From: Candidatus Lustribacter telmatis
Lineage (GTDB): Bacteria > Vulcanimicrobiota > Vulcanimicrobiia > Vulcanimicrobiales > Vulcanimicrobiaceae
Direction of reading: 5' to 3'
DNA: 61,109 bases
Assembly: GCA_003164045.1 (NCBI GenBank)
Contig: PLRU01000089.1
Location: forward strand, 701 to 61,809
Numbering within the stretch: the first letter of the stretch is position 1; each line of letters begins with the position of its first letter. The position numbers and the translations under genes were made by a program. The notes beneath the pieces are model-generated. The model searched no databases, was not told the origin of the DNA, and worked only from the letters and a program-made list of their open reading frames with translations. Of the stretch, positions 42,529-51,661 are shown one piece after another.

Positions 42529-43734
42529 CTAACGGCCGGACCACGACGGGAACGGCAGTTTCGCCTTCCCTTGCGCGACGTTGCCGGGGTAGAGGATGAC
42601 CTGTTTGCCCTTCTGCCATTGGAAGATGAACGACGTGTAGCCCATCTGGATGCCGTTGCGCGGGTCGACCTTATACGTGCCGGTGATCGTCGGAACGACG
42701 ATCGTACCGAGCGTATCGCGCAACTTCTCTTGATCGAGCGACTTGTTCTTGGTGACCGCCGCAGCCAGCACCGTCATCGCGGCAAAGTTCGACGCCACAT
42801 GGTAGTCGGGCTCGCGGTGATACGTGTCGCGATAGGCCTTCAGGAACGCCGGCGTGCCGTTTTCCTTGAATGTGTCGTTGAACCCGGTGACCGAGACGAC
42901 GCCCTCCGCGTCGCCGCCGACGTTGTTCGCAAACTGCACGTCGGCCGCGCCGACCGCTTCATAGAACATCTTCGGTGCGTAGTTGGCGGCCTTGAGACCC
43001 CGCAGCAAACCGACGGAATCGTTCGGGAACGACATCGCCATGACGACGTCGGGGTTCGATGCGCGGATGCGCTCGACGACCGACGAGAAGTCGCTGAGGT
43101 TGGCCGGGTAGTAGTCCTGGAACACGATCGACTGACCGAAACCGCGCGCGATCGGCGGCACGAGGTTGATCATCGCTTGCCCGAACGCGATGTTCGGCGC
43201 CACCAGGGCAAGCTTCTTGTAGCCGTGATCCTTGGCGATCTGCATCGCGCCGAAAAGGTAGGTCGGGAGCGGCCCCAGCGCTTGGAACGCGTACTTCAAG
43301 CCGCGCTGGAAGATGCCCAAGTCGCCCGTTTCCGGACACAGCATCGGCATCTTGTACTTCTCGGCCACATTGACCACGGGCGCCGTGAGGCCGGTGCCGT
43401 AAGGCCCGATGATCAGGTCGACGTGATCTTCATTGATAAGGCGCTCGTAGAGCCGGACGCCGGTCGCGCCTTCACTCTGATCGTCGTAGTACTTGAGCTC
43501 CACCGGCCGGCCGAGGAGGCCGCCCTTGGCGTTCTGCAGCTTGATCCAGAGCTGGTAACCCTCGAGCGACGACTTGCCGCCGTCGGCGAAGATGCCGCTG
43601 AGCGATACCGACGTCCCGATGACGATCGGCTTCGCGTCCGCGCCCCGTGAGGGTACCGGTGCGACACAGAGCAGCAGCGCCACGGCGCAGACGGCGACGG
43701 TGATACGGCGAGACAGTTGGCCTTGCAAACGCAT
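42529..43734 (-). CDS. Branched-chain amino acid-type ABC substrate-binding protein
   Basis: 401 residues, LivJ-like type I fold. The signal peptide is RRITVAVCAVALLLCVAPVPS. Conserved regions are IGTSVSLSGIFADGGKSSLEGY, the YYDDQSEGATGVRLYERLI loop and DHVDLIIGPYGTGLTAPVV, with the hinge strand PDVVMAMSFPNDSVGLLRG. A GGAGGAG ribosome-binding sequence supports the ATG. It heads a minus-strand unit with RidA, an exported protein and DUF192. No LivFGHM-type genes accompany it. Confidence 0.88.
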   Translation of the reverse strand: MRLQGQLSRRITVAVCAVALLLCVAPVPSRGADAKPIVIGTSVSLSGIFADGGKSSLEGYQLWIKLQNAKGGLLGRPVELKYYDDQSEGATGVRLYERLINEDHVDLIIGPYGTGLTAPVVNVAEKYKMPMLCPETGDLGIFQRGLKYAFQALGPLPTYLFGAMQIAKDHGYKKLALVAPNIAFGQAMINLVPPIARGFGQSIVFQDYYPANLSDFSSVVERIRASNPDVVMAMSFPNDSVGLLRGLKAANYAPKMFYEAVGAADVQFANNVGGDAEGVVSVTGFNDTFKENGTPAFLKAYRDTYHREPDYHVASNFAAMTVLAAAVTKNKSLDQEKLRDTLGTIVVPTITGTYKVDPRNGIQMGYTSFIFQWQKGKQVILYPGNVAQGKAKLPFPSWSGR

Positions 43735-43773
43735 GGGTCACTCCTCCGGCAAAGTTAGCCGAGAGACCGTACG

Positions 43774-46422
43774 TCAGGACTCGACGGGTTCCTCGTCCGG
43801 GTCGAAACTCTCGACCTCATACCAGTTGGTGCCGCTCTTGAGGGTCGCTTCAAGCGGAACCGCGAGCTCGAGCGCGTGTTCCATTTCGTGCTTGATCGCG
43901 GCGGCAACGGCGGGCAGCACCGCGCGTTCGACTTCGAAGATCAGCTCGTCGTGGATCTGCAAGATCATCGTCACGTCGTCGCCGTAGCTCGCGAGGCGCC
44001 GGTCGATGCGCACCATCGCGAGCTTCATGAGGTCGGCCGCGCTGCCTTGCAGCGGCGCGTTGGTCGCCTCGCGCTCCGCCGCGGCGCGCAGCGCAAAGTT
44101 CTTCGCCGCGAGGTCGGGCATATAGCGGCGGCGCCCCAGCAGCGTCTGGACGTAGCCGCGTTCGCGGCCTTCCGCAAGACACCGGTCGATGTAGCCCCGC
44201 ACGCCGGGGAAGCGCGCGAAGTAGGCGTCGGTCATCGCCTGCGCTTCACCGCGCTCGATTTCCAAACGCTGCGCGAGACCGAAGGCCGACATGCCGTAGA
44301 GCAGCCCGAAGTTCACGCTCTTGGCCATCCGCCGCTGGTTGGGCGTAACGTCGGCGAAGGGCCCGACCTCGAAGATTTGGCGCGCGGTGAAATCGTGGAT
44401 GTCCTGGTGGCTCCAGAACGCTTCCTTCATCGCCTCGTCGCCCGAGAGGTGCGCCATCAGGCGCAGTTCGATTTGCGAGTAGTCCGCAGCGAGCAGCACG
44501 CGGCTCGGCGAACCGGCGACGAACGCGCGGCGGATCTGGCGCCCGAGTTCGCTGCGCACCGGGATGTTCTGCAGGTTCGGGTTGACCGACGAGAGCCGCC
44601 CGGTCGCCGTGGACGTTTGGTTGAACACCGTGTGCAGCCGGTTGTCGCGCGGATCGATCAGCGTCGGTAGAACGTCGATGTAGGTGTTCTTGAGTTTGGT
44701 CACCTCGCGATATTCCAGCACGCGCGCGGCGATCGGGAAACTGCGCGCGAGCCCGGCCAGCACTTCGACGCCGGTCGAATAGCCGGTCTTGTTCTTGCCG
44801 CCGTGCGGCAAACCGAGGTTATCGAAGAGCATGCGCCCGAGTTGTTGCGGCGAGCCGATGTTGAACGTCTCGCCGGCAGCAGCATAAATTTCGGCTTGCA
44901 GCCGCTCGACGTCGGCGTCCACGCGCGCGCTCAGGTCGACCAGCGCTTCCGGATCGAGCGCGACGCCGGCGCGTTCGATCTTGGCCAGCACGACGGCCAC
45001 CGGAACTTCGATGTCGGTGTAGAGGCTCAGCTGATCGCGCCGCTCGAGTTCGACGCGCGCCGCGCGCGAGACGCGCGAAGCCGCATCCGCCGCGGCGGCG
45101 GCATCATCGGGCAACGCGCGATGCAGCACGGCCGACGCGGCTTGCGCTGCGTCGACGTACGTGCGCGCCGGATCGAGCAGGTGCGCGCCGATCATCGGAT
45201 CGTCATCGATCGTGCGCGGTGCGAGGTCGAGTTTGCCGATCAGGTTTTTCGCATCGTAGGCGACCAGGTACGGCACGCCGCTCCACAGCGCGGCAAACGC
45301 ATCGCCGATCGCCGGATTCGCAAGCGCGCTGCGATCGAATGCGAGGCCCTGCTCGTCGGCCGTGCTGATCCCGATCGCGTCACCGCGCAGCGCGATTGCC
45401 GCACGCGGCGCCGCGGCCGCTTCGCGTAAGCGTTCCGCCAGCCGCACGAACTCGGGCGGATCGGTCGACGCGACGTACGACACATACGTACCGCGCAACG
45501 GCTCTTCGGTTGAGATCGGCGCGGCGTTCGCCGGCGGCGTGAGCTTGGCGAGCAGCGCCTTGAATTCGAGTTCGCGATAGAGATCGTAGAGCGCTTCGTT
45601 CGCCGGCGCGGTATATTCCGCGGCGCTCCAATCGAGGGCAAGCGGCAAGTCGCGCTTGATGATCGATACGTCGCGGCAAATGCGCGCCATCTCGCCGTGT
45701 TCGCGCACCAGCGCTTCGAGCTTCGCCGTACCGGCAAGCTTCGGATCGGCCAGGAGCGCGTCGAGCGAACCCGCCGCCTTCACCAGTTTGATCGCGGTCT
45801 TTTCACCAACGCCGGGAATGCCGGGCAAATTATCCGACGGATCGCCCTTGAGGCCACGGTAATCCGGCAGCTGGAGCGGTTCGAGATCGAAGCGCTCGCG
45901 CACGGCCGCCGCGTCGTAACGGCCGAGATCGGTGATGCCGCGGCGCGTGGTGAGCACGGTCGTCGAATCGTCGACCGTTTGCAGCATATCGAGATCGCCG
46001 GTGACCACGATCGTGCGCTGGCCGTCTTCGCCCGCGATGCGTGAGAGCGTCGCCATCACGTCGTCGGCTTCTTCGCCCTCGATCTCGAGGACCGGAATGC
46101 CGTAGCAGGCGAGGATCTTTCGCACCAGCACAAACTGGGGACGCAAGTCGCCCGGCATCTCGTCGCGGTGCGCTTTGTATTCGGGATACATCGCGACCCG
46201 CGCGGCCGGCAAACCCTTGTCGAACGCCGCGATCACGTGCGTGGGTTTCTCGTCGGCGATCAGCTTCGTGAGCATCATCGTGAAGCCGTAGGCCGCATTG
46301 ATCGGCATGCCGTGCGTCGTGGTCAGCGCAGGCAGCGCGAAGAACGCGCGATAGACCAGACCGTACGTATCGAGCAGCATCAAACGCGCCGTTTGCGGCA
46401 GCGGCAGCGTGCGATCGGTCAT
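43774..46422 (-). CDS. polA: DNA polymerase I
   Basis: 882 residues in three parts: 5'-3' exonuclease (about 1-290; ETHVIAAFDKG-like VIAAFDKGLPAARVAMYPEYK and the GEEADDVMATL helix), a middle domain (about 300-480) that lacks the DxE residues of a working 3'-5' proofreading site, and the polymerase (about 480-882) with motif A ADYSQIELRLMAHL, motif B RRMAKSVNFGLLYG and motif C IHDELIFEV. The loss of proofreading residues is as in Taq and Bacillus enzymes. The ATG at 46422 overlaps the stop of the exported protein gene (46419), so a repair enzyme is coupled to an envelope protein. Confidence 0.95.
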   Translation of the reverse strand: MTDRTLPLPQTARLMLLDTYGLVYRAFFALPALTTTHGMPINAAYGFTMMLTKLIADEKPTHVIAAFDKGLPAARVAMYPEYKAHRDEMPGDLRPQFVLVRKILACYGIPVLEIEGEEADDVMATLSRIAGEDGQRTIVVTGDLDMLQTVDDSTTVLTTRRGITDLGRYDAAAVRERFDLEPLQLPDYRGLKGDPSDNLPGIPGVGEKTAIKLVKAAGSLDALLADPKLAGTAKLEALVREHGEMARICRDVSIIKRDLPLALDWSAAEYTAPANEALYDLYRELEFKALLAKLTPPANAAPISTEEPLRGTYVSYVASTDPPEFVRLAERLREAAAAPRAAIALRGDAIGISTADEQGLAFDRSALANPAIGDAFAALWSGVPYLVAYDAKNLIGKLDLAPRTIDDDPMIGAHLLDPARTYVDAAQAASAVLHRALPDDAAAAADAASRVSRAARVELERRDQLSLYTDIEVPVAVVLAKIERAGVALDPEALVDLSARVDADVERLQAEIYAAAGETFNIGSPQQLGRMLFDNLGLPHGGKNKTGYSTGVEVLAGLARSFPIAARVLEYREVTKLKNTYIDVLPTLIDPRDNRLHTVFNQTSTATGRLSSVNPNLQNIPVRSELGRQIRRAFVAGSPSRVLLAADYSQIELRLMAHLSGDEAMKEAFWSHQDIHDFTARQIFEVGPFADVTPNQRRMAKSVNFGLLYGMSAFGLAQRLEIERGEAQAMTDAYFARFPGVRGYIDRCLAEGRERGYVQTLLGRRRYMPDLAAKNFALRAAAEREATNAPLQGSAADLMKLAMVRIDRRLASYGDDVTMILQIHDELIFEVERAVLPAVAAAIKHEMEHALELAVPLEATLKSGTNWYEVESFDPDEEPVES

Positions 46423-48902
46423 TGAACGGTCAGCGCGATCGAGGCCGCGCCCACGTCGCCGTCCTCGGTCATCTTGATGATCGAGAGAACGTAACGGCCC
46501 GGATCGTGCGGCACGGGCACGTCGACCGACGAGCCGGCGGTGCGATCGATGCGCCACGTCAGCACCCGCGTTGCGGCGGCAACGATCGACGTATCGGTCG
46601 AAGCTGTCTGGCGCGGCCGGTCGAAGCCGAAGATATCGCCGGCGGTCGACTTGGCGGGCGCGACCCAGGTGTGCCACGGCGGATCGAGCGAAGCGAGATT
46701 CTGCGTGGTCGTTCCGCTCGACGCGAGCACGCCCGGAATGTCGTCGAACGACGCACCGCTCGTCGCGCGGCGATCGCTGACCCGCACGGCGAGCGTCGCA
46801 TTGGAGCGATCGTCGCCATCGGCAATCGTGATCTTGGCCGTGGACGCCGGCGCATACGTCGCGCGATCGGCGGACAACGCGAGCGAACGCTGATGACCGG
46901 GACCGTCGATGACGAGCGGCAGTGACGCGTCGATGAGCGCGCCGTCGCGGACGAACGCCACGCCGATAGCGAGCGCGCCGATCGTCTCGGGCACCACGAG
47001 CGAGGTGCTCGCCGAGCCGTTCTGCACCGACACGACGGCCGGAGTTACGCCGCGCACGCTTTCCATCGTAATGAACGCATCGCCGGCGGCGCCGTCAAGC
47101 TGCGCCGTAACGCCGGTGCGTTCGTCCGGTTTTTGGCGCGCCCGGTCGAGCACGATCTTCACGCCCGCGCTACTGCCGATGCTGGCGCCCGTCAGCGCGC
47201 GCGGGGCCACGGTAATAGCGGATACGTCGATCGCCGGACGGCCATCGATGTCGGCTTGCGCCGTAATGAGGTTCATGCCGAGCGCGACGTCGCGAAACGA
47301 CACGCGCGCCGTGCCGTCGGCGCCGAGCGTTACCGTATCGTCTTGAATCGTCGGTCCGTGGCTGATACGCACGTGTACGCTCAAACCGCTCGCGGGCGTA
47401 CCGGCCAGCGCATCGAAGCCACGCACGTCGAACGTCGCCGGGTCGGCGGTATCGATGCTCTGCTGCAGCGGCGTGACCGCCAGCGCGATGCGCGCGTTCG
47501 GCGCGACCAGATTCGCGCTGGCCGTCGATGGGCCGTTCGCGGCCGCCACCCCGTAGGTCGACGCCAGGCCGTCGGTCGGTGCGGGAATCGCAACGTGCGC
47601 GACGCCCAGCGCATCGGTGGTCAGCGTGGCATCGACGATCGTGGTTACGCCCCACGCCGTCGATTCGTCGCCGCCGTCGGGCGGCTCTACGTGCGGCGAG
47701 CGCACGATGCGCACGCGGATCGCCTCGTTCCCCGCCGGAACGCCCGCGCGTTTCACCGTGAACGTCAGCGGAATCGGTAACGTGGGCGAACACGCGGTGG
47801 AACACGGCGCCGCAATTGCGAGCACCGTATCGCCGGCGCCGTCGATGTGAATCGTCGCGCCGCCGCTGGCGCCGGGCGTCGAAGCGAGAATGGCCGCATC
47901 ACCGGCCGGTGCATCCGCGGGCAAATCGAGTTTGCTGGTAAACGCGCCGGCCGCATCGAGGTCGGCGTGTCCCGACGCGATCGTCTTCCCATCGACGACC
48001 ACCGTCAGTGCAACGTCGCCCGTGGCCGGGCGGTACACGTTGCCGTTGCGGCGGCGCGCAAAGCCGACGACGCGCACGCTCTCGCCGGCACTGGCCGACG
48101 GCCGGTCGGCGCGCACGCCCAGCACCGCGGCAGGCGGCGGCGATTGCGGAAAGAGCGAAACGAACGACCGGCTCTTGCCCCACTCCGCGAGCGCAAAGAC
48201 GGCGTGCGCCGGTACGCGCGAGATGCCGTGGCTATCGGAGAGGTCGTAGACGAAGTGCGTGCCGACGAGATACGTCACGCGCATGCCGCGCAGCGCGCGG
48301 CCGGTGCCTAAATCCGCGCCGTACACGATCGAGCCGGCCGGCGATTCTTTGGTGATCAAGCCGACGCGCGAGAGATTGATCCATACTTGCTGCACCGCCG
48401 TGCCGCGCCGCGCTTCGATGACGTAGAAGCCTTCGCGATTGAGCAGCGGTACGTCGACGTCGTTCGAAGCAAACGTGAGTCCGGGCGGGGGCGTGAAGCG
48501 CCAATGCGCGACGGAGCTGCGATGCGAGGTGTCGATCGCCCGCGGCCGCGCGTTCGCGCCCGCCACCAGCACGTCGGCCGGATCCACGTCGTAGGCGGCA
48601 AAATCGACCGCCGCACCGCTGTACGTATCGAGCCGCAACGTGGTGTGTTTCCACGGCACCGACGCGTTACGCGCAAACAGCGCGAAATAATTATCCCACT
48701 TGCCGGAATCCAATAGCGGCCGCGCGGCGCGCGCCGGAAACGCGGTTAGCGATATCAGCGTCAGCACGGCGAGTGCTGCGGCAAGCCTACGGTTCGTAGC
48801 TGACCGTCCCCGTGATGACGGGATCCGGCGAGCGGAATCCCACGGTGTACCGGCGCTTGTCGCCTTGCTTGAGCGGCCGCTGCGAGTTGGACACGCCGGC
48901 AA
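46419..48902 (-). CDS. Large exported protein with macroglobulin-like Ig domains
   Basis: About 780-827 residues. A signal peptide (RRLAAALAVLTLISLTAFPARA) precedes a long chain of beta-sandwich units. The second (VWINLSRVGLITKESPAG ... GADLGTGRALRGMRVTYL) resembles the MG2 domain of bacterial alpha-2-macroglobulins, but no thioester CxEQ motif is present. Probably a periplasmic or surface protein. No ATG or GTG lies at the signal peptide: the only ordinary start is a TTG at 48902 which would place 36 odd residues before it, inside the upstream gene. The true start is unresolved. Confidence 0.62.
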   Translation of the reverse strand: MPACPTRSGRSSKATSAGTPWDSARRIPSSRGRSATNRRLAAALAVLTLISLTAFPARAARPLLDSGKWDNYFALFARNASVPWKHTTLRLDTYSGAAVDFAAYDVDPADVLVAGANARPRAIDTSHRSSVAHWRFTPPPGLTFASNDVDVPLLNREGFYVIEARRGTAVQQVWINLSRVGLITKESPAGSIVYGADLGTGRALRGMRVTYLVGTHFVYDLSDSHGISRVPAHAVFALAEWGKSRSFVSLFPQSPPPAAVLGVRADRPSASAGESVRVVGFARRRNGNVYRPATGDVALTVVVDGKTIASGHADLDAAGAFTSKLDLPADAPAGDAAILASTPGASGGATIHIDGAGDTVLAIAAPCSTACSPTLPIPLTFTVKRAGVPAGNEAIRVRIVRSPHVEPPDGGDESTAWGVTTIVDATLTTDALGVAHVAIPAPTDGLASTYGVAAANGPSTASANLVAPNARIALAVTPLQQSIDTADPATFDVRGFDALAGTPASGLSVHVRISHGPTIQDDTVTLGADGTARVSFRDVALGMNLITAQADIDGRPAIDVSAITVAPRALTGASIGSSAGVKIVLDRARQKPDERTGVTAQLDGAAGDAFITMESVRGVTPAVVSVQNGSASTSLVVPETIGALAIGVAFVRDGALIDASLPLVIDGPGHQRSLALSADRATYAPASTAKITIADGDDRSNATLAVRVSDRRATSGASFDDIPGVLASSGTTTQNLASLDPPWHTWVAPAKSTAGDIFGFDRPRQTASTDTSIVAAATRVLTWRIDRTAGSSVDVPVPHDPGRYVLSIIKMTEDGDVGAASIALTVQ

Positions 48903-49194
48903 ACACGCTCGATCCGCTATCGGTCCCTTGGTAACGCTGGTTCTGCAGCCCGGTCAGGAAAAAGCGGCTCACGCTGGGCGTGAAATCGTGCGCCGTGCCG
49001 TTCGTCAGTTCGACGTTAGCGAGCACGTAGGTCAGGCCGCCTGAGGCGAGCCCGGCGCCCGCATCCGGACTGGGTATAAAGCGCACCGTGAGCACGCGAA
49101 CGTCACCAACCCCGGTAACCGACGGCGTCGCAAGCGCCGGCGCCCAAGATGCGCCGACCACAAGAGCAAGCGCCAAAAGCGCGCGTTTGAACAT
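48787..49194 (-). CDS. Exported hypothetical protein (DUF4352-like)
   Basis: 135 residues. The signal peptide is FKRALLALALVVGASWAPALA after the ATG at 49194. The mature part resembles the DUF4352/telokin-like group of extracytoplasmic beta-sandwich proteins: LTYVLANVELTNGTAHDFTPS is the usual core, ending in FRSPDPVITGTVSYEP. Overlaps the start region of the large exported protein and is divergent from a small zinc-ribbon gene with 61 bases between. Confidence 0.62.
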   Translation of the reverse strand: MFKRALLALALVVGASWAPALATPSVTGVGDVRVLTVRFIPSPDAGAGLASGGLTYVLANVELTNGTAHDFTPSVSRFFLTGLQNQRYQGTDSGSSVFAGVSNSQRPLKQGDKRRYTVGFRSPDPVITGTVSYEP

Positions 49195-49255
49195 CCGTCT
49201 AACGGTTTCGGCAGCCCCAAAGGCACGTCCCGTTGCAAGGCAGAAGGCAAAAATC

Positions 49256-49426
49256 GTGGACGAAGAGCGTTCCAAACGGAACTCCACCAAGGAACCCTGC
49301 CGCTCGTGCGGCAGCGACGATCGCACGCGTGTCGAGCGCGACGTCCGTACGGCCGGTGCGACGTTTCAAGTGATCGTGGCCTGCGCGACCTGCGGCCATG
49401 CGTTCGCAGCGCTCTCGCGCAACTGA
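49256..49426 (+). CDS. Small zinc-ribbon protein
   Basis: 56 residues starting at GTG 49256, preceded by AGAAGG about 9 bases upstream. Two CxxC knuckles (CRSCG and CATCG) separated by about 27 residues suggest a single zinc ribbon. It is highly charged at the N-terminus. Function unknown; such ribbons often bind nucleic acid or protein partners. Its TGA shares a base with the ATG of the next gene. Confidence 0.6.
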   Translation: MDEERSKRNSTKEPCRSCGSDDRTRVERDVRTAGATFQVIVACATCGHAFAALSRN

Positions 49427-49989
49427 TGCGTCCTTCACTGCGCGCCGCGCTCTGCGCCGCGGCGGCAGCACTCGCGTTGCTTGCCGCCGCGCCGACGCCC
49501 CTGCCCTACCGCATCGATGTCACCAAGATTCAGCCAAAGGCGCTGCTGCCGAAGGTCGTCTTACACACCGAATACATCGTTGCGGTCAACAAGCTCGGTC
49601 AGGTGACGCACGTGATCACGGGCAAAGTCTCTAAAGATAAAACCTACAATTTGCAAACGTACGGTAACGCCATGCAGGCGTTCATCCGCACGCCCGACGG
49701 CAAAGCGATCTCGGGCAGCTACCGGCTGACGTACGACTACAATCCGAAGACGGCGCGCGTACACCGCGAAGTCGCGCTCGTTAAAGCCGGAGGCGTCGAT
49801 GCAAACGCCGAGGGCGCCGTTACCAAGATGCTCGACGATCTCAAGAAGAATGGCAAACCACCGGCGCGACCTGCGGGTTCGCCCGTCCCCGAACCGGTCC
49901 GCACCGCTGCGATGACGCCGGGGCCGCAGCCGTCTGGAAACTTGCATCTGCCCGACCTCAACCAGATCACCAAGACGCCGCCGCCGTGA
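49426..49989 (+). CDS. Hypothetical exported protein
   Basis: 187 residues with a signal peptide (RAALCAAAAALALLAAAPTP). The body reads as a small beta-rich domain (LHTEYIVAVNKLGQVTHVITGK, ISGSYRLTYDYNPKTARVHREV) followed by a helix with AEGAVTKMLDDLKKNGK and a Pro-rich tail. I do not recognise it. The ATG at 49426 is immediately coupled to the zinc-ribbon gene, and its end overlaps the next gene by four bases. Confidence 0.6.
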   Translation: MRPSLRAALCAAAAALALLAAAPTPLPYRIDVTKIQPKALLPKVVLHTEYIVAVNKLGQVTHVITGKVSKDKTYNLQTYGNAMQAFIRTPDGKAISGSYRLTYDYNPKTARVHREVALVKAGGVDANAEGAVTKMLDDLKKNGKPPARPAGSPVPEPVRTAAMTPGPQPSGNLHLPDLNQITKTPPP

Positions 49990-50255
49990 GTGCGCGCGAC
50001 CGCGGAAAACAGCGCGGTCCCACGGAGTCGCTCATGGACTTCTTCGTTCGCACGCGCAGCGGCGCCGATCCGGCGATCGATCGCGACGTCGAGCGCTCGT
50101 GCACCTCAAAACAACCGTATGCCAGCGAAGACGAAGCGCGCGCGATCGCCGCAATGAACGGCATGAAGCTGTTCACGTATCACTGCCGCTACTGCGACTT
50201 CTGGCACCTCACGCGCCGCCCGACCTCGGGCAACGCGCAATTCAGCGACGACTAA
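49986..50255 (+). CDS. Small protein with CxxC-H pattern
   Basis: 89 residues from GTG 49986 (GTGA overlap). A cysteine and YHCRYCDFWHLT near the C-terminus resemble a one-sided zinc-binding loop that probably pairs with the C at SCTSKQPY. Helical EDEARAIAAMNGMKLF precedes it. Unknown family. It ends overlapping the convergent DUF5069 gene by four bases. Confidence 0.58.
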   Translation: MSARDRGKQRGPTESLMDFFVRTRSGADPAIDRDVERSCTSKQPYASEDEARAIAAMNGMKLFTYHCRYCDFWHLTRRPTSGNAQFSDD

Positions 50256-50731
50256 AGCGGCGCCGCGCCGGTCTTGCCGCGGTTGCCGGGTTCGTACATC
50301 CACGCATCGTCGAATTCGAAGAATTCGAACCAGTTCCAGAGGTCGGGACGTTCGGCCAGACTCGGATTTGCCGGCAGCACCTGCGCGCGGTGTTCGTCGT
50401 CGCGAATACGGCGGTTCACCAGCATGTCGTTGAGCGCCGGGTACTTTGCGGCATCGGTATGCGCATGCACCCATTTCACGACGTCGTCATCGGACTTGGC
50501 GCTGCGCACGGCTTCGGTGAACTGTTCTTCCGTTATGCCGAGGTCCTCGAAGACGTAGCCCGAGATGCCGGGCTGGATCTTATACGGTCCGAGGGTGCCC
50601 TGGATTTTGGCACGCGTCTTGTCGATCGTGCGGGCCAGGAAATAGATCCCGCCGAGCATGTCGCGGGCAGAGCGCGGCGGGTGCTGCCGGAGGTCGGCGT
50701 CGGGGTAGGGGAGCGGGGCGTTCTGCTGCAC
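50252..50731 (-). CDS. DUF5069-family protein
   Basis: 159 residues. The opening PPRSARDMLGGIYFLARTIDKTRAKIQGTLG and later FLGIT-like EDLGITEEQFTEAV match DUF5069, a soluble family of unknown function found in diverse bacteria. No signal peptide or cofactor motif. It lies alone on the minus strand between two plus-strand groups and is divergent from the FAH-family gene with about 60 bases between. Confidence 0.82.
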   Translation of the reverse strand: MQQNAPLPYPDADLRQHPPRSARDMLGGIYFLARTIDKTRAKIQGTLGPYKIQPGISGYVFEDLGITEEQFTEAVRSAKSDDDVVKWVHAHTDAAKYPALNDMLVNRRIRDDEHRAQVLPANPSLAERPDLWNWFEFFEFDDAWMYEPGNRGKTGAAPL

Positions 50732-50790
50732 GCCGCAGCCTACGGCGGGTCCGCAGGGAAACCTGCGCCCCAGGCGGCAACGCCGTGCCT

Positions 50791-51657
50791 ATGCGTTACG
50801 TTTCCTATTCCGACGCGGCGGGTAAGCCGCGTCCCGGCGTCATCGAGGGCGACTCGATCCGTCCCTTCGGCGCCGAAGTCGCGTCGCTCGACGCCTTCGT
50901 CAAAATGTCACCGGCCGACCGCAAAGCGGCGGTCGCTAAACTCGGTGCGGCCATTCCGGCGAAGGGCGTCAAGCTGCTCGCTCCGCTCCACCCGCAAAAG
51001 AACGTCTTCTGCGTGGGCCGCAACTACCTCGCGCACGCCGAAGAAGGCGCGAAGGCGCTCGGCCAGGAGCTGAAACTCCCCGACGTGCCGACGTACTTCA
51101 CCAAGGCGCCGACCTCAATCGCCGGTCCCGATCAGGACCTCGAACTCGAAGGCTCCGTGTCGCCGATGTACGATTGGGAAGCGGAACTTGCGGTGATCAT
51201 CGGCACGACGTGCAAGGATGTCTCCGAAGCCGACGCGCTCTCGATGGTGTTCGGCTACAGCTGCCTCAACGACGTCACGGCGCGCGATCTTCAGCGCTCG
51301 CATCTGCAGTGGTTCAAGGGCAAATCGCTCGACAACACCTGCCCGATCGGACCCTGGATCATCGACGCCGCCGACATCGGCGATCCGCAGAAACTCGAAA
51401 TCATGCTGCGCGTCAACGGCGTTGAGAAGCAGCATTCGAACACTTCGAAGATGATCTTCAGCGTCAAACAAGTGATCTCGAATCTCTCGCAAGGCCTCAC
51501 GCTCGAAGCGGGCGACATCATCGCAAGCGGCACGCCCGAAGGCGTCGGCTTTGCGCGCACGCCTCCCGAGTTCCTCAAGAACGGCGACGTGATGGAAGTC
51601 GAAATCGAGAAGGTCGGCATCCTGAAAAACGCCCTGAAGATCAGCCCCAAGAAATAG
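50791..51657 (+). CDS. Fumarylacetoacetate hydrolase-family protein
   Basis: About 288 residues. The FAH fold signatures are NVFCVGRNYLAHAEE, the metal-binding DWEAELAVIIG, NDVTARDLQ and ASGTPEGVGFARTPP. Family members hydrolyse or isomerise 1,3-diketones, 4-hydroxy-2-oxo acids and related aromatic breakdown products, needing Mg or Ca. The ATG at 50791 is taken; a GTG two codons earlier is equally close. It heads an operon with an FAD enzyme, an SBP and an alcohol dehydrogenase, consistent with catabolism of one imported compound. Confidence 0.9.
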   Translation: MRYVSYSDAAGKPRPGVIEGDSIRPFGAEVASLDAFVKMSPADRKAAVAKLGAAIPAKGVKLLAPLHPQKNVFCVGRNYLAHAEEGAKALGQELKLPDVPTYFTKAPTSIAGPDQDLELEGSVSPMYDWEAELAVIIGTTCKDVSEADALSMVFGYSCLNDVTARDLQRSHLQWFKGKSLDNTCPIGPWIIDAADIGDPQKLEIMLRVNGVEKQHSNTSKMIFSVKQVISNLSQGLTLEAGDIIASGTPEGVGFARTPPEFLKNGDVMEVEIEKVGILKNALKISPKK

Positions 51658-51661
51658 CGCT

